Source of the DNA: Rhizopus arrhizus
Lineage: Eukaryota; Mucoromycota; Mucoromycetes; Mucorales; Rhizopodaceae
Length of the DNA stretch: 64,000 nucleotides
Direction of reading: 5' to 3'
Assembly: GCA_024220505.1 (NCBI GenBank)
Contig: JAKZZE010000014.1
Location: 496,001 to 560,000 of the forward strand
Shown here: one piece after another, positions 26,352-38,950 of the stretch
Layout: each line of letters starts with the position of its first letter
How positions within the stretch are numbered: the stretch's first letter is position 1
Position numbers and translations under genes: made by a program
Notes under the pieces: generated by a model
The model's input: the letters and a program-made list of their open reading frames with translations, nothing else
The model's database searches: none
Told to the model about the DNA's origin: nothing

Positions 26352-27056
26352 ATGTCATACGGTGAAGCCGATTCTTATCAAGGTAAATATAGAAGAGAAA
26401 AAAGAAAGATTGAGAAAATTTAAAATTTTAAAAAAAACCTTAAGGGGCAGACGCATCTCAAGTATCTCGCTACGCTAAGCAACACGCTCAATACAACGAT
26501 GACAGTAAGTAGTTGGGAGAAAGAAGAGTCTTTACAAAAAAGAAAACTAAGCCTTTTATTAGGCGATGACGAAAATGGTGTCTTTTCTCAAGCTTATCAC
26601 CATGTCATGAACCGTAAAGATGAACACAAAGAAGTTGATGAGGATGAAGCTCAGCAGGCTGCCAGTGCTCACGACCAAATCTATAATCAAAACGGTGGTC
26701 AGCCTAATCAAGAACACTCCTCTCGTGACCTTGGTTCTGCCGCAGCTATGCAAGCCTTCAAGATGTTTTCTGGTGGAGGAGGAAATGGAGGTAGCAGTGA
26801 GTTGATCGGTTTAGCTATGGGTGAGGCACAAAAACTTTTCAACGCCCAAGGTGGCGGAGGAGCTAATCAAGCTGAGATGCTTCAAGCTGCTGCTGGAATG
26901 GCCATGAAGCTCTTGATGACACAACAAAAAGGAAGCAGTGGTGGAAGTGGTAGTGGATTGGATGCTGTCATGGGTATCTTGGGTAACCTTGGTGGTGGTG
27001 CTCAAAAGCAAGAAAGTAGTGGAGGAATTGCTGGTATGCTTGGCAAATTTTTGTAA
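26352..27056 (+). CDS. Beta-flanking-protein-like (DUF7721-type) protein
   Basis: Exons 26352-26382, 26445-26504 and 26563-27056 give 194 aa with consistent phases. The N-terminus is MSYGEADSYQG. A helical segment with VFSQAYHHVMNRKDEHKEVD follows, then several Gly-rich repeats separated by short amphipathic helices (SSELIGLAMGEAQKLFN and AEMLQAAAGMAMKLLM). The layout resembles the beta-flanking proteins known from next to basidiomycete mating loci, whose biochemical role is not established. No signal peptide or membrane segment is present. Nothing in the neighbourhood indicates a mating locus. Confidence 0.68.
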
Positions 27057-27330
27057 TACTTTTAATCTCGTGGTGTAACCAATGTAATAACTTGTTAAAT
27101 AAAAAAAAGTTCCCCTTCATAAACTACAAGAAAATGTATCCGTGTAAAAGAGAGAGGGAGACAAAGAGAGGGGAAAGATAGTAATATGCATGGATGTTAA
27201 TTATTTTAATTTTTCTATATAAGCTATATTTCTATTTTTTTACACTTCTCCTTTTTTAAAATGATTTTCTTTTTATGTTTAACCATTATATTCTGTCCTC
27301 CCCTTTTTTTTTACTCTTTTTTTTAAAAAA

Positions 27331-27353
27331 TAAATAAATAAATAAATAAATAA
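27331..27353. repeat. (TAAA)n microsatellite
   Basis: Six tandem TAAA-type tetranucleotides end 3 bases before the ankyrin-protein start codon. The tract is in the presumed 5' leader. Its length could vary between strains. Confidence 0.85.
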
Positions 27354-27356
27354 GAG

Positions 27357-28675
27357 ATGTATGAAGGAAAAAAAGATAAAACCAAAGACTATTCCTTAGG
27401 TTTACACAGTGCCTGTATGAATGGCAATGTTGGTAAATTATGAAGAAAAAGAAAAAGAAATTTGACATCATGTTCACTGTTCAATATTAGGTTTAGTAAA
27501 GTTTGCTCTTGACCATGGAGCACCTATAGATTCTGTTGTGAATGGCTTTATGCCGCTTCAATTAGCCTGTATTAGCGATAATCACATTGCAGTTGTTCAA
27601 TATCTTATTGACAGAGGAGCTGATGTCAATGCTCAAAAGTAAGAATATGTCTGTATAACCTCATTATATTTATTTTTACTTTAGGTGGTCCAAAAAACAT
27701 AGTGCAGATAAGTCGCAAGCTGTTGCAGGAGCTACGGGCTCAACTGCTTTACATGTTGCTTGTGCCAACGGCTGTACAAAAATAGTCGATTTATTATTAA
27801 GGAATGGAGCGAAAATTGATGTAAAAGATAAATATGGATCGAGACCTATTGATGTCGCAGTAGCAAAGAATCACGTAGAAATTGTTAAATTATTAGACAC
27901 ATTTGGTGCTATGCAAGCCATGATGCAAGAAGTAAACATTGGCAATCAAAAAAAACCTGAAAGAAGAGAAGTAATTGGACGACATTCGATAGATAATGCA
28001 TACATGTCAAGAACAGAGAGATTACGTAGACCTAGTTTACCTTCTGTATTCGAATCACAAAAATTGGATATACCTGATATCTCTACTTTACCACCACCAA
28101 GACACAGTATTAATACCAGTCGACCCACAGCAGAAGAGTTATCAAGATCAAAAAATGATTGGTACAGTCGTGGTGTAGTAAATTACTATGAGGATGAAAA
28201 TTACCTTCAATCATTAGAAAGAAGAACATACGGGATTAATGGTGAAGGAGGTCGAAGTTCATTAGATACAATTAGACCTAGTATAGAAAATGGGGTGGTA
28301 CGATGTAGTTCGGATGGCTTAAGAACAACTGCTCTAAAAAATGCAATGGCAGCTAATTTACAAGATGAAGAAGATATTGAACCTCGTCCATCATTTTGTG
28401 AAGAACAAAGACCAGAGATTGCACCACCTAGAAAGTCAAGTTGGTGGAGTATTAATAGTGAAGAGCGCAAATTGGCAGATGATAATAATAGTAGAACAAG
28501 TCTTGATTTCATTAGACCAAGTTTTGATGGAATATCACAATTAGCTAAAAAAAGTATGGAAGGATTATCACGCAAGAGCATAGATGTGGATGAATATGTA
28601 AATATAGAGAACAAAAGGAATGTTAAAAATGGATTTCTTTCAAAATGGTGGTCTTCAGCAAATAATAAGAAATAA
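27357..28675 (+). CDS. Ankyrin-repeat protein
   Basis: Exons 27357-27432, 27491-27638 and 27685-28675 give 404 aa in phase. Ankyrin repeats fill residues ~13-175, for example GLHSACMNGNVGLVKFALDHG, VVQYLIDRGADVNAQ, STALHVACANGCTKIVDLLL and RPIDVAVAKNHVEIVKLL. The remaining ~230 residues are hydrophilic and contain recurring RxSLDxIRPS elements (RSSLDTIRPSIENG, RTSLDFIRPSFDG, and looser RHSIDN and RKSID). These look like repeated phosphorylatable short motifs, which is inference. It probably acts as a protein-protein adaptor. It is convergent with the WDR5 gene, 65 bp away. Confidence 0.88.
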
Positions 28676-28740
28676 CAATTATTGATGTATACCCCCTTTA
28701 TGTATATAATAATGATAATAAAAAAAAATAACAATAATTA

Positions 28741-30035
<1,295 letters not shown>

Positions 30036-30732
30036 TTTTGTAAGAAAATTTGTATGTTATAAAAAGAAAAAAAAAAAAAAAAAAGCTGTGTAAAAAAAAT
30101 CCAAAGAATTTTCTAGTGACTGTTTCGTGTAAAGACACCCCAATACTGTAAAAAAGAAAAGAATCCAGATTTCAATACACTGTAGATCTAACTATGAATT
30201 ATCTTTTATACAAATAGGTTTATTATAAATTGTAAAAAACGACGAGACTAAGAAAAGAAAGGATTATAGATATAAGATTAAAAAAGAGCTTGCATTGCGA
30301 CTTAAAATAAGGAAGCTGTATAAAAATAGCATACAAAGAAAAGACAAATCAATATCAAGAATAACGATGACAATCAAGATAAAGCACGGCCTTCTTGTAT
30401 GATTGATTCATATTGAAAAGCTGCTATCACAATAGTGAATCTAGCATAAAATACGTAATTAAAAAATGTTGTCAGTCTCTTCTATTTAAAGTTGCTTAAA
30501 AGTTTTTATTTTGAAGCTACCACGACATGTTCCTTTGACTCATAGAAAAGACATATCCCAATTAGGAATCCTTCCTTTTAGGGTAATTTCATTTCTAACG
30601 CTTAAATAATCATTTCATATACCGAACTTCTTCACACGATTAAAAAATAAACCAGTGCCCGCAATAAGATATATAATCAATCAATTTGTTTTAATTCTTT
30701 TTTTTTCTTTCTTTTTCTTCTTTGCCTTTTTT
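30036..30732. promoter_or_regulatory. Divergent upstream region of WDR5 and SSADH genes
   Basis: About 700 bp lie between the divergent starts. It contains an A18 tract near 30067 that falls in the WDR5 leader, and a pyrimidine-rich leader (TTTTTTTCTTTC type) before the SSADH ATG. No specific element can be named. Confidence 0.45.
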
Positions 30733-31749
30733 ATGCTTAAATCTGCTTTGCAGACAAACTATATTAGAGCTTGTTTAAATCCTTCACGTAAACCCTTTAT
30801 TAAAAAATTTAGTATGGCTACTGCAAGATCTATCATTACCACTACCGATGTACCCAAGGTATGAATGTAGTATGACGCGAATTCATTTTTTTATAAACTA
30901 ACCAGATAATCTAGCTTAAAGATCCAAGCTTACTCAAACACGCTGCTTTCATTAATAATGAATGGACAAACAAGAATACAAAGGAAAAATTTTCTGTGTT
31001 AGGTAATAAAAAAGAAAAAAAGTAAATCTTTTTATTAATTCACGTCTACTTTTCTTCCTTCTCGGTACATAGACCCTGCTACTGATAAGGAAATCGGTCA
31101 ATTACCAGACTTGGGAGCCCAAGAAACCAAGGAAGCCATTCAAGTAGCTGCTGAAGCGTTCAAATCATGGTCTACCACTACAGGCAAAGAACGACATGAT
31201 CTTTTGCTCAAATGGTATAGACTGATCATGGATAACCAAGAAGATTTGGCTACCATCTTGACCTGGGAAAATGGTAAAACATTAACAGAGGCAAAAGGTG
31301 AAGTGGCCTATGGCGCCTCTTTCTTTGAATGGTTTGCTGAAGAGGCTGTTCGTACCTATGGTACCGTCATTCCTTCCCACATCCCTCATCAGCGTTTTAT
31401 TACCATCAAGCAACCTGTAGGTGTGGTGGGTATCATTACGCCTTGGAGTAAGTTTTGAATCAGTTTTATGTCATTATTGAGAGTATTCAAGACTGTATGT
31501 ATAGATTTCCCTATTGCTATGATCACACGCAAAGTAGGTGCTGCTTTGGCTGCTGGCTGCACTTGTCTTATTAAGCCTGGCGCAGAGACTCCTTATTCTG
31601 CATTGGCATTATGTGAGCTTGCTCAGCGTGTAGGCATTCCTGCTGGTGTTGTCAATGTTGTTACTACACACAAAAATGTAGCTGAAGTCGGCAAAGAACT
31701 ATGTACAAACTCTACCGTTAGAAAAATATCATTCACTGGATCGGTAAAT

Positions 31750-31813
<64 letters not shown>

Positions 31814-32620
31814 ATGTATATAGACTGCGGTTGGTAAACTTTTAATGTCACAATCATCCAGTACAATGAAGAAGGTATCTATGGAGCTGGGTGGTAATGC
31901 TGCCTTTATTGTCTTTGATGATGCGGATATACAAGCTGCTGTAGATGGTAATAAAAAAAGAAAAAGAAAAAGAGATGTATGAAAGACTTATTTGTATCAG
32001 CTATTATTGCTTGTAAATTTAGAGGTACAGGACAAACTTGTGTATCAGCCAACCGTATCTATGTCCAAAAGGGCATCTATAAAGAACTCTCCAGTGTTCT
32101 TTCTCAAAAAGTCAGTCAATTCAAAGTCGGTCACGGCTTCCATACTGACACAACTCACGGCCCTCTAATCAATGAAAAGAGTGTTGAAAAAGTCAAGAAT
32201 CATGTTGAAGATGCGGTCAGTAAGGGAGCTGAGGTCTTGACAGGTGGCAAGCATCTTGGTGGTAGCTTTTTTGAACCTACCGTCTTGGGTGGTATGAAGA
32301 AAAACATGGTGATTCATGCCGAAGAAACCTTTGGTCCTGTAGCTGCCTTGTTTGAATTTGATTCTGAAGATGAGGTGATTTCCCTTGCCAATGATACTAG
32401 CTTTGGTTTAGCTAGTTACTTCTTCTCTCGTGACGTAGGACGTTGTTGGAGAGTAGCTGAACGTTTGGAATCGGGTATGGTGGGTGTCAATACAGGTATT
32501 ATTTCTAATTGTTATGCACCTTTTGGAGGCGTCAAGGAAAGTGGTCTTGGTAGAGAAGGCTCACAGTTTGGTATTGATGACTATACGCACATTAAGTATA
32601 TCAATATGGGTGGTATTTAA
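30733..32620 (+). CDS. Succinate-semialdehyde dehydrogenase (NAD(P)+), probably mitochondrial
   Basis: Six exons: 30733-30858, 30915-31002, 31073-31447, 31505-31743, 31824-31947, 31986-32620. They encode 528 aa. Residues 1-~35 are basic and amphipathic ([20 protein letters not shown]), as in a mitochondrial presequence. The ALDH core follows: substrate/cofactor segment [16 protein letters not shown], the general-base glutamate in [16 protein letters not shown], the nucleophilic cysteine in [11 protein letters not shown], and the C-terminal [16 protein letters not shown]. This pattern is typical of the GabD/SSADH class, which oxidises succinate semialdehyde to succinate in the GABA shunt. Related aldehyde dehydrogenase specificities remain possible. 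Intron 4 carries a 58-nt T run. Confidence 0.92.
31752..31809. repeat. Intronic poly(T) tract, 58 nt
   Basis: An uninterrupted T run occupies most of the 80-nt fourth intron of the SSADH gene (31744-31823). Its length is likely to vary between isolates and sequencing reads. The flanking GTAAAT donor and TATAG acceptor are intact. Confidence 0.95.
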
Positions 32621-32791
32621 GATGTAATTTATAATAAAGACAATGTACATAACTTTGATGATTATTTTTTTTTTTGATTGTACGATGTCGTCGGAGCCTA
32701 AATAATGAGGGTTATGCTTGAACATGCATCACTTGCTCTTTTTTTTTTTTTTTTTTCTTTTTTTTTCTTTTTAAAAAAAAATTAAAAGAAA

Positions 32792-33847
32792 ATGTCTCTT
32801 ATTTACGGCCTCGTTGCCAAAGGATCTACTATCTTGGCTGAACATATGAACAGCAGTGGGAACTTTGCTACTGGTTAGAGAAAAAAAAAGCACATAAGAA
32901 AGGGCTTAGCATATCTACATTTTGCTATTGTCCTTGTATATAAAAGTTTTTATTTATTAACAAACATCCAATACAGTGACCCAAGCTATTCTTGAAAAGA
33001 TTCCACCCAACAATTCCAAGCTTACTTATGTCTATGATAGGTAAAATATTTACAACACATGCGGACAATATAATAATATAGATGTAGATATCTGTTTCAT
33101 TATATCTGTGAAGATGGTATTACCTACATGTGCATGGCTGATGATTCCTTTGGTCGTCGTATTCCTTTCATCTTTCTTCAAGATCTAAAAGAAAAGTTTT
33201 TGTCTACTTTTGGTAAACACCGAGCTCTTGAGGCTCCTCCTTATGGATTAAATGAATTTTCTCGTGTGATTGAAAAACAAATGGTATGATTTATGATGAC
33301 AATAGTAATAATAAAATTTTATTCATGATATAATAGGAGTATTATTCAACAAACCCAAGTGCAGATCGATTGAAACAAGTTCACGGGGAAATTGAACAAG
33401 TAAAAGACGTCATGGTTCATAATATTGAAAGAGTCTTGGAAAGAGGTGAACGTATTGAATTATTAGTCGATAAAACAGATAATTTAAATCAACAAGCATT
33501 TGCTTTTAAAAAGAGAAGCACTCAATTAAAGGTAAAGCATAGTCATTGTATGTATTCTTTTTTTTCTGATTGTTTTTTAGCGTGCAATGTGGTGGAAGAA
33601 TACAAAGATTGTTGCTTTGATCATTGTTGTTTGTTTCGTAAGTTTATTTTAAATGATGTTCTTTGTTTGTGCTGACTGTTTCCAATAGGTAATCGCATAC
33701 TTTATTGCTACATCTGTTTGTGGATTTCCAGGTATAAAAAAAAATGTAAATGCTGTATAAATTAGTTTTATCTAAACCTGGTTATTGTCACTAGTCTTTC
33801 AATCATGTAGAGCTTCGAACCCCTCACCCCCTCCTCCTGATCAATAA
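32792..33847 (+). CDS. R-SNARE of the VAMP7/Nyv1-like longin class
   Basis: Seven exons: 32792-32873, 32977-33040, 33088-33283, 33337-33531, 33581-33637, 33689-33731, 33795-33847. They encode 229 aa with consistent phases. The N-terminal longin domain (1-~115) starts MSLIYGLVAKGSTILAEH. The SNARE motif (~125-185) has the zero-layer arginine in HNIERVLERGERIELLVD. A single C-terminal membrane anchor (~192-215, KIVALIIVVCFVIAYFIA) follows, then a Pro-rich lumenal tail. VAMP7 proteins drive fusion with endosomal, vacuolar and plasma membranes. The length matches the family (~220). Confidence 0.94.
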
Positions 33848-33993
33848 ACCCCAAAAATTAATTATTCCCCCTCCTTTTCAAGCAAATAAAAGAAAATATT
33901 TTCTCTTTTAATTTTTTGTATCTAAAAAAAATCTAATGATGTTGGAATAAAATATGCGTTCGTGTGTATGTGTATGTGTATAGGTTGAGATGC

Positions 33994-34592
33994 TTAAGAT
34001 GAAGGAGGAGGATTAACATCATTTGCTGCTGCTTCTGCTGCTTCTTGAGTTGCTTTTGCTTTTAATTCTTGTGCTTTTTCTAAATCAAACCTTTCCTTTG
34101 CTCGGACCACTTTGGATTGAATATAAAAAGAACCTCCCTTTGAAGGATCGTTGGCATTAAACAGATGATCATAATTCTATTTTTTTGTATGAGACATAAA
34201 GCACATCAAAAGAGATTAGTTTCTTTTTTACCTTTGTGATTTTAGAAAGATCTGCTTCTTTAGTCACATTTAAAATTTGACAAGCTTCTTCCATGGACAT
34301 TCCTGTTTTACGAGTCAAAGCATCCAATACAGCTTCTTTTGTGCCTGCCTTTGCATTAGAAACAGGATTGCCTCCATTCTTTGCAGCATCTAAAAAAATG
34401 GGTTAAGGTTTTTATAGATAATTATTCACAATAACTTTACTAGCAGCAGCTTGTTTGTAAGCAGCGACAAATGCTCTTGTTACTACGGATCCTAATGAAA
34501 CAACGATTTGTGCAATAATTCTAGCAGACTATTTATGAATTTTAATAAAAGTTTCTTTAAATGATTTATTAGATCTGATTTGATTATACCAT
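33994..34592 (-). CDS. PAM16: Mitochondrial import motor subunit Pam16/Tim16
   Basis: Exons 34592-34590 (ATG only), 34528-34441, 34389-34232 and 34176-33994 give 143 aa. The N-terminus ([20 protein letters not shown]) is the hydrophobic membrane-associating segment. The degenerate J-domain follows ([32 protein letters not shown]) and lacks the HPD triad, as expected for Pam16. The end is Ala/Lys-rich. Pam16 pairs with the J-protein Pam18 at the TIM23 channel and tunes Hsp70 ATPase activity on the matrix side. The only coding base triplet of exon 1 is the start codon itself. Confidence 0.92.
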
Positions 34593-34642
34593 TTATAAAT
34601 TAAAAAAGTAAAGTATATATGTAGCAAGGCCCAGCCTTGTTT

Positions 34643-36621
34643 TTAGATTGTTTTGACGGAATTTAAATAAAGAGCGAATTTTGTTACAGCCTCCTTGACA
34701 GTGGCAAGATAATCAATAATAGAACTGATGGAGGGATGGCCTTGGATGACACCATGAACAGCAGTATTAAAGTCGATCTGATCTATCCTTTCATAAAAGT
34801 CTTTCCCGAGAGGTAGCTGCAAGATCTTTTGCTCTAACTGATCAAAAAAGACCGTTTGGTTTTTCTTTTGAAAATAATCTACTCGTACCAATTTTTTATC
34901 CCACTCCACGTCTTGCTGAATCAGCGATTTCAAATAATATATGTGTCTTATAAGCCTGTCAGATGCAAAGAGCTGTTGGTGATAATCCAATACGATCTGA
35001 AAGAATTGGTTTCGAAACGCTTCTACCTTGAGCAATTGGTTTACTAACGGTCTGCGATTCATGTTTTCTAGTAATCCAAACCGATCAATGGTTTCCAATG
35101 CATTCCCTGATTCACTTGATTTCTTTTTAGGTACAAGGCTATTTCCAAGTGTTTGGTCCAGGTCGGAAGGTAACCAGATAAGTTTTCCGTTCTGATTAAA
35201 ATCTTGATAGAGTAAATAATTATGCGCAGCACCCAGATACCCATCATTATGACCTAATAATAATTCTAGGGCAAGACTATACATATCTGTGAGTTGGATC
35301 TCTATTTCTTTGACCTTTTTTGCCTACTTTTTTAAAAATACAGGTACATCGAGCTTCTTATTCCACTCCTTTTCTAAGTCTTTTATACTCCCATTCCATG
35401 ACTTTGTATTCTCAATGAATTCAATAAACGAAATCAGTGGATTTAGACCATGAACGCTGTGTGTTCTTTCTTGAAGCTTGTAAGCAGATCGATTAGTACA
35501 TGTTTCAATATAATCCTCTTCATTAGGCCCCAAATAACCTAAATTGGCCCCTAAACGAAGTTTCCCTATAGCCATTGGGTTTTCTTGCATAGCTCCTTGA
35601 AATAATGCACCGCGTTTATATTTCTCCTCGCCTTGTCCAAACGATCTTTTCATGAATGGATTTTTATAATGATCTGCCATTAAATAAAGTCCTTGAGGCT
35701 CTTCATTGATAAATAGACTATGCACACCCGAATCAGTCCTCTCCTTCTCTTTTTATTGTTATTATTACCGAATATAGGAAGCTCTTGCCGTAGGTACTTG
35801 AGAAGCATCCAGGATATCATAATATAATTTTTCGCGCATATAACTTGGATCAGTAGCACATGAACGAAGTTTGAATCTTCTGAACCCATTCAAAGCTTTA
35901 TTCTTTGCTGATTTATTCTTTACTGCTTTAGGTAGAACGATACCGTAAGAAAGTTTTTTAAATAACCTTGATGTTTGTCCACTTAACGAAACACGAGTAT
36001 TTTTAAATGTATCCAATCTTTTAGACCTAGTACACAAACACACACATTAACAAGACATTGAACAAACATGTATCCATTTCTTTACGTGATACGTGAAATG
36101 TTGGCAATGATTTGAATGTCCTCTAAAAGATTGGCGTGTAACTTTTTAAGATCAGCAGGAGCAGCACGAATGTGTAATGTGGGTATTTCATGCATCGGAT
36201 GAACCTGATCGAGTCGACGATGGGAATAATTTCTGGCAGGCCCCTTAAATCTCATTTTAGGTAAACTTTGTACATGACGCATGGCTGTATCAGCCCGACC
36301 GTAAAAATCAAATGGTGACAGGGTCTCTCTGTAAAATGTTTCTCGCTCGATTTCATGATTTCTCTCATCCAAGACGACGTATTGATATCGTTTGAATGAA
36401 GAGCGAGGTATGAGCGCTGTATAAATCAGTGGATCCAGGGATTGTTTGTTATCAAGGTGATACAAGTGATCATTGTCGATGTGGACAGCCATCTTGTAAA
36501 AATCTAGATTCTTGTTGACTCGATAATTGGGTGCATGAACTACACTGAATTGAACAGTTGTATTTAAGGCAGTGACCCAAGAGAGATAGAGTGTGAACAA
36601 AATGGCTGAATAAACAAGCAT
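34643..36621 (-). CDS. CotH kinase-family secreted protein
   Basis: Model: exons 36621-36086, 36026-35769, 35717-35342, 35299-34643, 608 aa. A signal peptide covers residues 1-~18 (MLVYSAILFTLYLSWVTA). The CotH-type core follows, including FRRFKLRSCATDPSYMREKLYYD, RLFINEEPQGLYLM, FLxK..LALELLLGHNDGYL and WLPSDLDQTLGNS, the D-L-D metal-binding context. CotH proteins are spore-coat or cell-surface protein kinases, and some mucoralean members act as adhesins on host cells. No hydrophobic GPI-type tail is seen here, so this one may be secreted. An in-frame TAG at 35326-35324 is removed only if a short 42-nt intron (35341-35300, GTATTT..GAG) is spliced. Otherwise the gene is broken there. Confidence 0.85.
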
Positions 36622-38149
36622 CGTGTCACTACAAAAATAAAAAGAAAAACGAAAAAAGAGAGAGAGAAAAGGAAAGGAATGTATAAGGGGTTATTGAATT
36701 TATTGTTTGACCGTGAATCTAACAAAAAGGGGATAATAAATATAATTAATCATGGGTCTCTGAATAATCAAAAGGAAGACTAATTTGTAAAACACGTTCA
36801 TTTTTCTTTTTAATGAAAAGACCATAATGTTCACTGAGAGTTTTAGTGGGCGAAAACCGGGGTCAATACCATGTGCTTTGACTAATAGAATGGGTTCAGT
36901 GAATGAGAAACTGATTGCGAATGTCCAATGATAGCACAGTCACTGCTTACATCTGTATGACTAGCAAGAAAACTTATAGACTAGAGCAAGTTCATGACTA
37001 GATTGATAATGAAGTAAGAATCAAACAAATGAATGCTTTTACAGTATATTCAATCAGTACTTTTTATATATGCATAAAGTCTAAATTATTGTTAGTTAAT
37101 TACCCTCCTTTTTATATATAAACATGCCACTGAAAAATAAGCTGGCCAAAGGATTTCTGCTAAAATTTAAAATGGTGACACCATTACCCCTAAAAAAAAT
37201 ACTAATTGAATATAAATGATTACGTACACAGTTTACTAAGCTGCAGGGCAACTTGCTCTCAACTTGAGTTACTGTTGCATGAGATTTAGTTGAATTGAAC
37301 AAAAGGCTAGTTCGTAAAGCTAAACAGAAAGGCAGAATATTATTAAAAGAAATATAAAGAATCTTGTATCATAATTTGATCAAAAAGTAATCATCTAAAC
37401 ACAGTAGAATCAATAAAATCAACCAAATGTTACTGAATCACTTAATACAACTATAGTCTACGCACCTGCAGAAGACAAAGATGCACAAGTTTTTAAAGAG
37501 TAATAGTTATTTGAACCAAGTTTATAAAATGACTATTTCTATGTAACTATCACTGCTTATAACTCAACTAGCAGACATTTTTTTTTTTTTTACATGTCGT
37601 TCTTTCTATCCTTATACTGCTCATAAAAAGCCCCTTACATAAGTAAGGACAACCAGCCATATATTAATCATCTTAATACGATCAAGTGTTCAAATCCCAA
37701 AGCTTGATGACTCAATCATGTATAAGACGTCATTTTTTATATCAATAAAACTTGTCAAAAAGAAAAGGCAAACAGACAGTTTTTTATATCATTTGTCGTG
37801 AGTTCTTGCAAAGAGACAGGTACAGCATGATAGAATCATCATCAATTTCTGTATTGTAGTCCAAGACCTTTTATCTTTTTCTGAGAGAGTAAAGTTAGTC
37901 GGACGCTTTGCATTCAAAAATCAATAGATTGTCTGCTGTCACTGAGTTGAATCCTTGTGACACATTACGGGGATCGTTGATCGTTTTACTGTGAAGATGA
38001 AAGACTTTTTCTTCTGGTGTGTGTAACTATTATATAAAAAAAAGGGAGGGAAAGTAGTTTTGAATGAGTTATTTGTTATGTCAATTAAAATAGGGGCAAA
38101 TTTGAATTAAAAAATAAAATAAAATATTTTATTTTAAACCATGAAATAA
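36622..38149. other. Intergenic stretch, no gene seen
   Basis: It is the upstream region of the CotH-family gene and the 3' flank of the Cut8-like gene. Only short, unlinked frames occur. I looked for tRNA A/B boxes because of a GTTCAAATCCC-like string near 37688 but found no cloverleaf. Confidence 0.55.
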
Positions 38150-38950
38150 TTAATGAGCATAATGTTTATAATAACGTGCAGCAATCGTAGGTACATCTTG
38201 ATACTCTCTTCGATATTCCCAAGTTACATCATATCTTGCCATTTTCAGACATGCTTGTTCTAAAACAACAAGCCAATCCTCTTCCTTTCCAGACACACGA
38301 AACCAGTCACTATTTGATAGCAAGGGCATTTTGAAATTTTTCAAGACACTTGTCATCTCAAGTATCAATACTCTTCCAAACTTGTCATGAGAAAATATCT
38401 GTTGACGGACCTCGGTCGGTGTGCTCAAGCTTTCTTGAGCGATCAAGATCAAGCCAAACAAGGCGACATGCGAGGGTCCATGCAAAGAGACATCTTGAGT
38501 GAATCGAGAGAGCAAGCGATGAAGTGAGACAGCGATCTCAGTCGCTCTACTGAACTGTTCACTTATCCTGCAGTGATCCAGTGAATGAGCAATCTTCTTG
38601 GCCTTTTGAGACAAGGAGATGAGCTCTGACAGCCAGATATCTTGTTGATTATGATTCTTTTTGCCAAATCGATAATAACTTTGGATGTGATCAGCCAGAG
38701 GAGGATAATTAGAAATAGCAGAAGTCAAGATTTGACAAAGAGTTGCATTTGAAAGTTGATTTAACCAATCGAGACCATCATATGTCTCTCTCATCAGTGA
38801 CTTTTCATCTTGTTCGTCAGGGTGATTTACAATACAAGTAGAAGCTGACAAGAAACTACAACTGGGTGATTCTGTTTCTTTCTTTGTTTCTGCTGATGTT
38901 CCAAAACCAATAAACGATAAAATATAAGATAAAATATTGATATTTGTCAT
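38150..38950 (-). CDS. Possible Cut8/Sts1-family nuclear proteasome tether
   Basis: Single exon, 266 aa. After ~55 hydrophilic residues, the helical region DWLNQLSNATLCQILTSAI...PPLADHIQSYY resembles the Cut8/Sts1 repeat in which a Leu-rich helix precedes an HPxL-like turn. A long alpha-helical remainder follows, ending with short Trp- and Tyr-containing helices. Cut8/Sts1 anchors proteasomes at the nuclear envelope. The lysine-rich N-terminal region typical of Cut8 is weak here, so the family call is tentative. The protein is intact. Confidence 0.55.
   Translation of the reverse strand: MTNINILSYILSFIGFGTSAETKKETESPSCSFLSASTCIVNHPDEQDEKSLMRETYDGLDWLNQLSNATLCQILTSAISNYPPLADHIQSYYRFGKKNHNQQDIWLSELISLSQKAKKIAHSLDHCRISEQFSRATEIAVSLHRLLSRFTQDVSLHGPSHVALFGLILIAQESLSTPTEVRQQIFSHDKFGRVLILEMTSVLKNFKMPLLSNSDWFRVSGKEEDWLVVLEQACLKMARYDVTWEYRREYQDVPTIAARYYKHYAH

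Noticed and set aside
28207..28734. 175-aa minus-strand frame
   Set aside because: Antisense to the ankyrin protein tail; serine/leucine-rich, without splice partners.
37670..37730. Possible tRNA (GTTCAAATCCC string)
   Set aside because: No A box at the right distance and no cloverleaf stems on either strand.
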